From the NCBI GenBank assembly GCA_022592435.1, contig JABYQS010000394.1:1-25103 (forward strand): a stretch of DNA of 25,103 bases, written 5' to 3'. This DNA comes from Cerioporus squamosus. Taxonomy: Eukaryota > Basidiomycota > Agaricomycetes > Polyporales > Polyporaceae. Every line of letters starts with the position of its first letter. The first letter of the stretch is position 1. Made by a program: the position numbers and the translations under genes. Positions 16,755 through 25,103 of this stretch are shown here, piece after piece. The notes under the pieces are model-generated. The model worked only from the letters and a program-made list of their open reading frames with translations, ran no database searches and had not been told where the DNA came from.

Positions 16755-19010
16755 ATGGCCGAACAAGGGCAACCAGGGGCTCAGAACCCAGCAGCAGCCC
16801 AGCAGGCTAACCCTCAGCCGGCACAGCCAGCCCAGGCTGCCCAACACGCACAAGCCGCTCAAGCTGCGCAACCAGCGGCGGCTCAGCCTGCTCCTGCCCA
16901 AGCTCCTGATGCCACTCAGCTCCTCCTCCAATCGATGGCCCTCCTCACGCAATTGATGATGCAGCTCACCTCCGCCACTCAGGCCAACAACTCGTCGAAG
17001 GCGGTTCAGAAGCCTGCACCGTTCAAGGGAGAGCAGGGCGGAGAGGCACGTCGCTTCCTAGCGGCCTTCACGATGTGGGCTATGACCCAAGGAGCATCTC
17101 TCAACCACCTCGACGCTGCCGGGAATGCTATTGGTCCCCGTAACGACCAATGGATCCGCACCGTCCTCTCGTACCTGCAGGATGACGCCGCCCTCTGGGC
17201 CACCCCGGCCATGGAGCAGCTCACCCTGGGCCACATGCCGTTCAACAACAACTGGAACAAATTCCGGTCACAGTTCAAGGCCCGGTTCGAGTCCGTGGAC
17301 GAGGCCGTCGATGCAAAGGAGCGTCTCCGGAAGCTCTACCAGGGCTCCCTCACCATCCCGGAGTACGCCGCATGGTTCAAGGAGCTTGCTGGTCGGATGT
17401 GCTACTCAGGCGCTGATGAGCATCGCGCCTCGCTGCGCGAGTATCCCGACCATCGACGCCTTCGCCAACCTCCAACGCGACCACTGACGTCCTCCCGAAC
17501 ACTGCGCACAAGCAGCGACGAGACTCGACGCGAGTCGACGTCCAGAACACACCCGGAGTTGCACGAAATGTCGAGAAGCGGTCGACATCGAGCTGACCAA
17601 GCAGCATCGACCTCGACGTCAGCCCAGACAGCGCACAACGCTCCCGACTCGCCCTCATCCAATGCGACCCATTCCGAGCGCATTTCCAATCAGCTCGAGA
17701 TGGGCGCGCGCTGCCTCACCCCGAGTCCGAGACGACCACCTCCCCCTCTCTCCCTGTCCTTTCTACCACTCCAAAACGATTTCTGCACCTCCGCTATACC
17801 CCCAGAACTCGTAAGATACACATACTATAGTTCCTACATACAGTACAGTTCGTAAACAATTCGACCTTTGCGACACTGACCCTCCCGACGCGCCCTCATG
17901 ATCGCGCCTCGCGTATGTTTAGCGATTAGCGCTCTTCGACTTGCTTATGTTTTTCCGCATTCCAGTGTTTTCCTCTCATCCTCATCCCCTCGCGACCGCT
18001 CTTTCATGTAGCTACGTCACCCAGTACAGAACGCATGTATATAGACCCCTCCTGCGACTCGGAATAACAAGCTTTAGTCCCCCCTCGACCTCGCGACTTC
18101 CGGCTCGACTTTGTCCTCGACCTTCGACTTCCGACACTCAACGTCCCTTCTCTCCTCTCGCTTCGACGTCTAACCTTTTGATTTTGATTCGCACTCTCGC
18201 ACAGGTCGGCGCACAGCCATTCGACGAGTCAAAACGCGTTGGATTCGACATCTACACTACTACAAGTCCCTACTCGATGCTCTCCCTCTTCCTCTCCCTC
18301 TCCATCCTCCTCTCCTCCCTCTCTCTCATCTCTCTCGACTCCCCTCGTGCACGCTCAGTCGGACCATCGCACCTTCGGACCGACGCACATGCCCTGTGTG
18401 AAGGTCTATCAGCGCTGACCTCCGAGACCAGTTCTACGAGCACCTCTCCGATGCGATCAAAGACGAGTTGGTGCACACCGCTCGCCCCATTGGAACACTC
18501 GAGGAGCTCATCACCGTCACTGCCGACATTGATGTCCATGTCCGTCAGCGGCGCACGGAGAAGGCCCGCCAGCAGGGAAGAACACTCCCTACCCCCTCGA
18601 CTAGAACCCCTGCTGCTGTGCACACTACCCCGTTCACGCCCGCTGCCCGGGACCCCAACGCTATGGACGTGGACGCCACCCGTACCCGCGAGGACTTCAA
18701 CCGCTTCATGCGCGGCAAGTGCTACGGCTGTGGCTCGGAGGCGCACGTCAAGAAGGACGGCGGCCACAATCGGGAGATCTGCAACTACTGCCGTCGCGCG
18801 GGTCATCGCGAGGTAGTCTGCATGGACAAGTTCCTCAAGAAGCCGCACTCGCAGAGGGTGTCCGCCACCGTGGAGGGTGAAGGGGAAGCTCAGACCGCTG
18901 CCTCCACGTCGACCCCTTCTGCAGTCGACACCAGCGTGTTGCTGGCGCAGCTGATGGAACAGCAGAAGCTCCTTGCAGAGCAGATTGCTGCCCTCCAGCA
19001 GTCTTTTTAG
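16755..19010 (+). pseudogene. gag: Gypsy-2 gag, split by a 995-bp insertion
   Basis: ATG 16755 is the first ATG in the frame. The N-terminus is rich in Gln/Ala/Pro (residues ~1-60), then a capsid domain with FKGEQGGEARRFLAAFTMWA, FNNNWNKFRSQFKARFE, AKERLRKLYQG and IPEYAAWFKELAGRM. The frame is interrupted after CYSGAD at 17417 and resumes at 18419 with LRDQFYEHLSDAIKDEL. The C-terminal part carries a first, incomplete knuckle (CYGCGSEAH) and a canonical CCHC knuckle CNYCRRAGHREVVC, then a Gln/Leu-rich helix ending at TAG 19008-19010. The insertion plus duplication is 1002 bp, so gag returns in the same frame, but the insert has a TAA at 17853. Gag packages the RNA into particles. Confidence 0.88.
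17417..18411. mobile_element. 995-bp insertion in Gypsy-2 gag, solo-LTR-like
   Basis: The insert is flanked by GCGCTGA at 17410-17416 and 18412-18418. With that duplication its ends are TGAGCATCGCG and GGTCTATCA, i.e. TG...CA, and it holds TATATAG at 18038-18044 with pyrimidine-rich sequence following, resembling an LTR. A 7-bp duplication is longer than usual for LTR elements (4-6 bp), so the class is uncertain. No protein-coding domain is visible. Confidence 0.65.
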
Positions 19011-19039
19011 AATGGGCGCGCGCAAAGGCTGCCGCAGCG

Positions 19040-22000
19040 ATGCCCTCTGATACTACTACAACCCCTCCCCTTTCGAGTACCACGAGCATGTACGATAGTG
19101 TTAGTTCTTGCGTTATCCCCGAATTAAACCCTACCAGTTCCCATTTCCATGTGAATGTGTTACTCAAAGGCCGGCACCGTAGTGTACGTACTGCAGCTAT
19201 GATAGATAGTGGAGCGACAGCGCTATTCATTAGTCGACGATTCGTACAGAAGCATACTATTTTCTTACATACGTTACCAAGACACATTCCCCTTTACAAC
19301 ATTGATGGTTCCAAGAATACTGCAGGTAGTATTACACATTTTGTTAGGTTACAACTCTCCATGGGCGATTACGTAGAATGGCTCGAATTCCTTGTTACAG
19401 ATCTGGGTCCTGAAGACGTCGTACTAGGCTTACCTTGGTTACGTAGGGTCAATCCGGACATTGACTGGCAGGGAGGTACGATGGAGATCGGGGCCGAGGA
19501 GAAGGAGGAAGGGACGGAGATCCTAGCCGCTGACTGGACCCCGGGCGTGGAACGGATCGCCGCCAACCAGGTGCAGCGCAGGAAATGGTGGAAGGCTGGA
19601 GTATTGGAGGACTCGACCGAGGAGATGTGGTGCGCCGCCGGGTACACCTACTCCACGGAGCTTGCTCAGAAAGCGAACCAGGACAAGCCTGCACGGTCGT
19701 TCGAAGAGATTGTGCCTGAGGAGTACCGCCAATACTCCAAGGTCTTCTCTGAGGCCGAGTCGGAACGGCTTCCCGAACACAAGCCGTACGACCACGGGAT
19801 CGACCTCAAGCCTGACGTGCCCGAGACACTCCGCTCGAAGGTGTACCCTATGCCCCCAAACGAGCAGGAGGAGTTGGACCGGTTCTTGGAGGAGAACCTG
19901 CGCAAAGGCTACATTGTCCCCTCGAAGTCCCCGATGGCGTCCCCTGTCTTCTTTGTTAAGAAGAAAGACGGCAAGCTTCGGCTGGTCCAGGACTACCGGA
20001 AGCTTAATGAGTTCACGGTGAAGAACCGCTACCCTCTCCCACTCGCTGCTGATATCATCTCCCGGCTCCGTCAGGCGCGGTACTTCACGAAGTTCGACGT
20101 TCGTTGGGGGTACCACAATGTCCGCATCAAGGAGGGTGACGAGTGGAAGGCCGCCTTCGTCACCAACCAGGGGTTGTTCGAGCCGCGGGTCATGCTGTTC
20201 GGGCTCACGAACTCCCCAGCGACGTTCCAGGCCCTCATGAACTCCATCTTTGCCAATCTCATTGCTGCGGGTAAGGTCGCTGTCTACCTGGACGACATCC
20301 TCATCTTCTCCACCACCCTGGAGGAACACCGTCGAGTCACTCACGAGGTCCTGCGATGTCTCCAGGAACACGATCTCTACCTCCGCCCAGAGAAGTGCGA
20401 GTTATGAGCGCACGGAGGTTGAGTATCTAGGCCTGGTTATCCGTGAAGGCGAGGTCGCAATGGATCCAGTCAAAGTCAAGGCAGTTACGGAGTGGCTGGC
20501 CCCGAAGAACCTGCTCGAACTGCGAGGTTTCCTGGGGTTCGCCAACTTCTACCGTTGCTTCATCCGTGACTTCTCGAAGCACGCGCGGCCCTTGAACGAC
20601 CTGACCAAGAAGGATGTCCCTTGGACATGGGGTCTAGCACAGCGACGCGCCTTCCAGGCCCTCAAGGATGCCTTTACCTTGGAGCCCGTCTTGGTCTCTT
20701 GGGACCCTGCGCGACCCACTCATCTGGAGGTAGACGCTTCGGGATTTGCAACAGGTGGAGTGCTCCTGCAGAAACTGGACGATGGGCTGTGGCACCCGGT
20801 GGCCTTCCGGTCAGAGTCAATGACGGATGCGGAGCGGAACTACGAGATCTACGACCGGGAGATGCTGGCTATCATACGGGCCTTGGAGGACTGGCGACAC
20901 TACTTGGAAGGGCTTCCAGAACCCTTCGAGATTGTCACGGACCACCGCAACCTGGAATACTGGTGCACGGCCCAGAATCTCAGTCGCCGTCAGGCCCGTT
21001 GGTTGCTGTACCTGAGCTGGTTCAACTTGCGCCTCACGCACAAGCCTGGGAAGACCAACACCCAGGCCAATCCCTTATCACGGCTCCCCACACACCAGGT
21101 CTCGGATGCTGATGACAACCGCGAGCAGATCGTCCTCGGCCCAGAACGCTTCACAGCCCTTGCAGCCACCCTCACGGACACAAGCACCCTCAAATAGGAG
21201 ATCCGCGAGGCAGAGCTTCTGGACCCCAAGGTCGTCGAAGCCCTCCACGTCCTCAAGGAAAAGGGTCCACGCAAGTTGACGAATGGCCTCCTGGAGTGGG
21301 AGGTGGTCGACGGACTCATCTATCGGCACGGAAAGTTGTACGTCCCTCCAGACGTAAACCTCCGCAAGCGTGTTACCTCCCTCTGCCACGATTCCATCAC
21401 AGCAGGTCATCCAGGACGGAACAGCACACTCGAACTGGTAGACCGCCTCTTCTGGTGGCCCCAGCAGGCTGCATTTGTGCGTAAGTACGTCCAAGGGTGT
21501 GACGTCTGTCAGCGTCGCAAAGCTCCTTGCCACCCCCATGGAACCCTTCACCCCCACGACGTGCCAGAAGGGCTGTGGCAGACCATGGGTGTCGACCTCA
21601 TCACCGGGCTTCCCAAGGTCAAGGGTTACAACGCGATCATCGTCTACACGGACCACTACAGCAAACAGGTCCATGTCCTACCCATGACCACAGATGTCGA
21701 CGCTGAGGGAGTAGCGGACATCCACTACCGCGAGATCTTCCGCCTCCATGGTATTCCCGGTAAAGTCGTCTCCAATCGAGGTCCCCAGTTTGCCGCACGC
21801 TTCATGAAAGCGCTCTACCAGAAGCTAGGGATTCAACACGCTCTGACCACAGCCTACCACCCCCAGTCGAACGGACAAACGGAACGCGCGAATCAGGAGG
21901 TGGAGAAGCACCTCCGCCTCTTCACGAACTCACGCCGGGACGATTGGGTCGACCATCTCCCCACTGCCGAATTCGTCCTCAACAACCGCGTTCACTCCGC

Positions 22001-22772
22001 TCATAACATGTCCCCCTTCGAAGCGGTCTACGGTTACCACACGAACTTCACAGTACCCGTCGGTGGTCGCACCCGATTCCCTACCCTGGACCAGCGCCTA
22101 GAGACACTGTGAGAGGTACGACATGAGGCTGAGGCGGCCCTGCGTATGGAGAAGGTGGCGATGAAGGAACGGTTCCAGCTCGGGAAGCCTAAGCCTCACG
22201 AATTCAAGGTGGGCGACCGTGTCTGGTTGGACGCACGAGACGTCACCATCCATCAGGCCAGTCGCAAGCTCGGTCCACGTCGCCTAGGCCCGTATGAAGT
22301 CCTCGAACGGACCGGCGACCTCACGTATCGTCTCTCGCTACCTCCGTCCATGCAGAACCGGCACGACGTGATCCACGTTGACCGTCTCACACCCTGGAAG
22401 GGTAACGAGGTCAATGGAGAACAACCACCCCCACCATAACCGGTCGAGGTGGAGGGCGAACTGGAGTACGAGGTTGAGGCAATCCTGGACAGTCGCACTT
22501 ACCGCAATCAGTTCCAGTACCTGGTCCACTGGAAGGGATACGGTGAGGGCGATGACAGTTGGGAACCCACGAAAGGCCTCACCCACTGTCAGGAGCTCAT
22601 CGATGAGTTCCACCAGCGTAACCCCAATGCCCCTCGATGCATTGCCTCCACCGTGTTCGACTCCCTACCCTGGCAACCCCTACACAACCTGACCGTCACC
22701 GAGCCATCCCCATTCGAATGGGCCTCTGGACGACACCCGGGCTCTAGGTCCATCGGGGACCGTCGGACTTAG
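19040..22772 (+). pseudogene. pol: Gypsy-2 pol: protease, RT, RNase H, integrase, chromodomain
   Basis: Pol overlaps the gag end in the -1 frame; the first ATG is at 19040. Protease: MIDSGATALF (DSG at 19205) and VVLGLPWL. RT: FFVKKKDGKLRLVQDYRKLN, KFDVRWGYHN, FGLTNSPATFQ and YLDD at 20285-20296. A one-base insertion at about 20402 breaks the frame, which continues with VEYLGLVIREGEV. RNase H: LEVDASGFATGG, YDREMLAII, VTDHRNLEYW. Integrase: HHCC domain (HDSITAGHPG, GCDVCQ), Asp in MGVDLITGLP, SNRGPQF where SDRGPQF is expected, and Glu in GQTERANQEVE. In-frame stops are TAG 21195, TGA 22110 and TAA 22437. Pol makes cDNA and integrates it. Confidence 0.92.
22464..22628 (+). other. Chromodomain at the C-terminus of Gypsy-2 integrase
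   Basis: YEVEAILDSR, FQYLVHWKGYG and DDSWEPTKGL followed by a helix (CQELIDEFHQ) form a complete chromodomain, with the aromatic residues of the cage-forming positions Tyr, Trp and a third in place. Chromodomains of chromoviruses bind histone H3 methyl marks and steer insertion to heterochromatin. It is separated from the rest of integrase by TAA 22437. Confidence 0.9.
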
Positions 22773-22783
22773 GAGGGGGGTAA
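22771..22783 (+). promoter_or_regulatory. Polypurine tract of Gypsy-2
   Basis: AGGAGGGGGGTAA directly precedes the 3' LTR TGTCACGG; it overlaps the pol stop codon. It would prime plus-strand DNA synthesis. Confidence 0.85.
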
Positions 22784-23359
22784 TGTCACGGTCAGTGGAC
22801 CAGCACCCCTTTTCATTTTCCCTGGAACTTCCACTTTCCCATCTTGATCCCTTTCCTACTTCGTACACATCCCATTTTGGACCCCTTGATTTCATTCTCA
22901 CGCCCATATGCTCTGTTCCCGCGACCACATGCCTTGTTCTCGCACTTACCATCCCGTTACCATGTGTTTTCCCACCCTTTTGTCTCCCACTCGTACAGCC
23001 TCACTCCCTTTCCCACATGAGTCACTTCCACTGGCACGTGATTGTTCAGAGTAGACTAGTATATAAGCCCCTCCCAGTGCTTACCTGGTCCCCATCTCGA
23101 CCTCCTGGTCATTGGGACTAGGTGCGCTTTCCCCCATGTACTTTCCCCTTGTCTCTGTGCTAATATAACCTGGTCATTGGGACTAGTCTGTCGCAGTACG
23201 CGTGAAGACTAGCTATCGACGACTTTGTGCCTCCGAGCCAGTCGTTGCTCTGCCCTTGTCGAGCTTTCTCTCTACTCCCCCCTTTTCGGCTCCTCGCCGC
23301 TTGCCCCTCAGACCGTCGCAGATCGACATCTGGTGTCTATGCGCTTAGTCGCCGCGACA
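22784..23359 (+). repeat. Gypsy-2 3' LTR (576 bp)
   Basis: Direct repeat of 15783-16358, same length, with about 10 substitutions by my count (for example CA for TG near 22814, A for G at the GCCCATATG site, and four C/T or G/A changes near the 3' end). It is followed by the CTAAC duplication. Confidence 0.95.
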
Positions 23360-23364
23360 CTAAC

Positions 23365-23962
23365 CATCTGCTTTGATTATTCCCTCCATAATCTGCAAGT
23401 CCGACGCGACATTGGCCTCGAGGTTGATACGTCCGGTGGACCGAGTACTGATAGAGCCTTCCACAGACATTCCAGCGGCATCAGCAACCATCGAGATTGT
23501 TGCAGAGATCTTGTCTCGAGGGACTCCAGCAGAGGTAAGGTTCTGCACGAGCTCGCGGGACTTGTCACTGATAATTCCCTTCTCCTTTAGCTTCAGGGTA
23601 GTCACCTGCTTGACAGCCCCCTTCACAGCCTTCTCGACCGTGCATGCAGCCTGTGCAGGAGCGCGTTTGACACACTTTGATAGGGATGTGTTTTGGGTCT
23701 CGAGGGCTGCATTGCGATCCTGTAGATGACCTATCTCCTCAGTCCGGTCCTCGAGACACACCTCCACAGTGCGCGTGTTTGCCTCCTCGACAGCTAGCCT
23801 TGCGCTTGTCCTCCCGGGCATTGCACAGCTCGTCCTTGAGCTGGGCATTGCTGTTCCGAGCCCGGTCCTCACGGAGGTGACTGTTGTACAGATCACGCCG
23901 ACAGGCATCCAGACGGCCGTTCACTGCATGGAGACCTTGCTGATCCTGTGAGCTGGAGGAGC
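23365..23962 (-). pseudogene. Disrupted minus-strand gene, upstream exon (coiled coil)
   Basis: First visible piece of the gene, read from 23962 leftwards. An N-terminal heptad-rich, charged stretch (VNGRLDACRRDLYNSHLRED, SNAQLKDELCNARED) shifts frame near 23797 and continues LAVEEANTRTVEVCLEDRTE, LQDRNAALETQNTSLSKCVK, then RAPAQAACTVEKAVKGAVKQ, TLKLKEKGIISDKSRELVQN, GVPRDKISATISMVADAAGM, ISTRSTGRINLEANVASDLQ and IMEGIIKAD at the exon end. Coiled coil followed by a conserved domain matches what I recall for the CCMHK family. The start codon is missing: element C inserted at 23963. Confidence 0.72.
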
Positions 23963-23994
23963 TGTTAAGACTGTGCGTGCCAAGTCAACTCCGG

Positions 23995-23997
23995 AAG

Positions 23998-24031
<34 letters not shown>

Positions 24032-24245
24032 AGTGCGGAAGTGAAGACTTCGGCGAAGTTATTGACCAACGCCCTGAGGAGACGCAAGGTGTCTTCTATT
24101 TGCAAAGGAACAGAACTCCGGAGTTTATACCGGAGTAAGCAACGAAGGAGGAAGTCAAGCAGAGAGGGAACCAGAGAGTCAGAAGCCGAGTGACCAGAGT
24201 CGGAAGACGGAGGTCGGAAGTCGGAGGTCGGAAGTCCGGACGGAG
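23995..24245 (+). repeat. GTCCGAA/GGTCGGAAG short tandem repeats in element C
   Basis: GAAGTCCG occurs four times in tandem around 23999-24030, and GGAGGTCGGAAGT units repeat at about 24205-24240. The left copy has fewer of the latter. These are the kind of short, slipped repeats that mark subterminal regions. Confidence 0.65.
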
Positions 24246-24819
24246 GTGCGGACGGGTTTCAGAAGAGAAGGCAATAGATTGAGTTGTTGATACGGAGAAG
24301 GATAAGAGGGAAGTGAACGAGATATCAGAACTGAGGTCTAAGGGAGAATACAAGCAGGCTTAAATACTAAAGTCCGGAGGTCCGAAAGGGGTAAGCTAAA
24401 AGTAGAGACAGGAGTCGGAGTCCGGTGCCAAGGCGGAAGCAAGTAAGTAGCCAATAGGAAATGGAGGCAAGTGCGGATACAAGTGGATACAAGTGCGGAT
24501 ACAAACGGGTAATACTATTGGGACTGCGGAGGTGATCGGAGTCCGAGGGGAGCGGATAGTAAGGGGTAAGTATCGTAGTAAGGATGAGTCACAACGAAAG
24601 GATGAGGAAGTAAGTATGAGTCAATGGACGAACCGGAGTCCGGTCGGAGTTGAGTCCGGAGTTGGGTGTCTTGGAGCACGGGATGTAACAGTGCCCCCCC
24701 ACTGGGTCTGAGCCCTCGAGGACCAAATTGGAAGTGTTTCAGGATGACGTGGACTGAGTGATCGGAGAAGGAGTTCTTCACGGAATCGGTGATCGGAGAT
24801 CGGGGGTCGGAGTCCAGCC

Positions 24820-24827
24820 TATATAAG
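24820..24827 (+). promoter_or_regulatory. TATA box for the right-edge ORF
   Basis: TATATAAG is 65 bp before ATG 24885, with a pyrimidine-rich start region (CTTTTCTTCTTC) in between. It is well placed to drive the ORF at 24885. Confidence 0.65.
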
Positions 24828-24884
24828 ACCGGTCGTCGGTGTTGGGGACTTCAAACTTTTCTTCTTCATACCACCACCACCACC

Positions 24885-25103
24885 ATGGCAAAGCAAACGA
24901 ACCCCCAGCCCGCATCGACGGACCTTGCACGGAGACGCAAGGAGGCAGAGGAACGGAAGAGGAAGGCGGACGAGGAGTTGGCAGAGCTGGCCGCGGCGGA
25001 GAAGGCGGAGTTGGCCGCGGCGGAGAAGGCGGAGTTGGCCGCGGCGGAGAAGGCGGAGGAGGAGCGGAAGCAGCGAGCGGACGACAAGCGGCCCAAGGCC
25101 GAC
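24885..25103 (+). CDS. 5' part of a highly charged coiled-coil ORF, runs off the right edge
   Basis: ATG 24885 has a strong context (CCACCACCATGG) after a CCA-repeat leader and a nearby TATA box. The 73 visible codons read MAKQTNPQPASTDLARRR, then an uninterrupted Lys/Glu/Ala-rich helix containing three identical ELAAAEKA units encoded by 24-bp repeats (24984-25055). No domain can be named from this fragment. Similar Glu/Lys/Ala-rich openings occur, as I recall, in agaricomycete transposon-associated proteins with later Cys motifs, but this is unverified. It is presumably encoded by element C. Confidence 0.75.
   Translation, partial: MAKQTNPQPASTDLARRRKEAEERKRKADEELAELAAAEKAELAAAEKAELAAAEKAEEERKQRADDKRPKAD
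24984..25055 (+). repeat. Three 24-bp in-frame tandem repeats
   Basis: Units at 24984, 25008 and 25032 each encode ELAAAEKA and differ at only one base (CTG versus TTG), indicating recent slippage expansion in a helical region. Confidence 0.9.

Larger units (their letters stand above)
15783..23359 (+). mobile_element. Gypsy-2: full-length Ty3/gypsy chromovirus, coding-defective
   Basis: Both LTRs are 576 bp with TGTCACGG...GCGACA ends, and the element is flanked by CTAAC at 15778-15782 and 23360-23364. The internal order is PBS, leader, gag, protease, RT, RNase H, integrase, chromodomain, polypurine tract. By eye the LTRs differ at 10 of 576 positions, so the insertion is fairly recent compared with Gypsy-1. 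Coding damage: a 995-bp insertion in gag, a one-base insertion in RT at 20402, TAG 21195, TGA 22110, TAA 22437 and an integrase catalytic Asp changed to Asn. It sits in an intron of the disrupted minus-strand gene, in the opposite orientation. Confidence 0.95.
23963..25103 (+). mobile_element. Element C, right copy: terminal and promoter region, extends right out of window
   Basis: Begins TGTTAAGACTGTG at 23963, exactly where homology to the left copy (1-306, inverted) starts. 23963 to about 24308 is shared; further right there is no partner in the window. It is rich in GTCCGAAG, GGAGTCCGG and related units. A possible LTR end is TAACA at 24686-24690 (TGTTA...TAACA), giving a 728-bp LTR, but the TATA box and ORF start lie beyond it, which is odd for an LTR element. 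It may equally be a DNA transposon end with subterminal repeats and a promoter. Confidence 0.65.

Noticed and set aside
18270..19025. 251-codon minus-strand ORF
   Set aside because: Antisense of gag zinc-knuckle region and of the inserted LTR-like DNA; no recognisable domain.
19523..20371. 282-codon minus-strand ORF opposite Gypsy-2 RT
   Set aside because: Antisense shadow of a GC-biased coding region; the plus strand has clear protease and RT motifs.
20399..20408. Programmed frameshift within Gypsy-2 RT
   Set aside because: It is in the middle of a domain, with no slippery heptamer and one extra base; a mutation or sequence error is simpler.
23995..24245. Short repeats as a CRISPR array
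   Set aside because: Units are 7-13 bp, directly adjacent and without spacers; the sequence is eukaryotic.

Overview
The window looks like repeat-rich, accessory DNA from a filamentous fungus, most likely a mushroom-forming basidiomycete (Agaricomycetes). This is an inference from chromodomain Ty3/gypsy retrotransposons, short GT-AG introns of about 59 and 94 nt, and a minus-strand gene resembling a multicopy agaricomycete protein family (recalled, not searched). No rRNA, tRNA, CRISPR array or ordinary host gene cluster was found. Almost everything is a transposable element or a gene broken by one.

Layout, left to right. (1) 1-306: terminal part of an unidentified element (called element C here) running leftwards out of the window. 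(2) 307-12039: a degraded Ty3/gypsy element (Gypsy-1, plus strand). It has a truncated 5' LTR, a candidate tRNA primer site, gag, protease, a long tail of unknown function, then RT, RNase H and integrase. It carries five in-frame TGA codons and several frameshifts. A 482-bp solo LTR (4255-4736, TSD ACAAC) sits in the tail and a 927-bp terminal-inverted-repeat element (6872-7798, TSD TACT) sits next to the RT active site. Between the truncated integrase and the 3' LTR is an open two-exon gene of unknown function (9869-11102).

(3) 12040-23962: a single minus-strand gene split into three visible pieces (23962-23365, 15723-15066, 12838-12040). Gypsy-1 cuts its 3' side, a 2.2-kb unclassified segment interrupts its middle and itself holds a 1086-bp hAT-like element (13510-14595, TSD CTTCGAAT), and a second gypsy element sits at the 5' splice site of one of its introns. 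(4) 15783-23359: Gypsy-2, a structurally complete chromovirus. It has two 576-bp LTRs that I count as differing at 10 positions, TSD CTAAC, a polypurine tract, gag, and pol with protease, RT, RNase H, integrase and C-terminal chromodomain. It is inactivated by a 995-bp insertion in gag, a 1-base frameshift, three nonsense codons and an Asp-to-Asn change at an integrase catalytic residue. Its primer site is complementary over 10 nt to the LTR sequence just downstream of the TATA box, which points to Tf1-like self-priming. (5) 23963-25103: a second copy of element C, running rightwards, with a TATA box and the start of a coiled-coil ORF that leaves the window.

Relative order of events readable from nesting: the minus-strand gene came first, then Gypsy-1, Gypsy-2, the unclassified segment and element C inserted into it or into each other, and the solo LTR, TIR element, hAT element and gag insertion came later than their hosts. 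The most unusual points are the self-priming signature of Gypsy-2, its insertion exactly at a splice donor, the all-TGA nonsense pattern of Gypsy-1, and the intron-bearing gene inside Gypsy-1.
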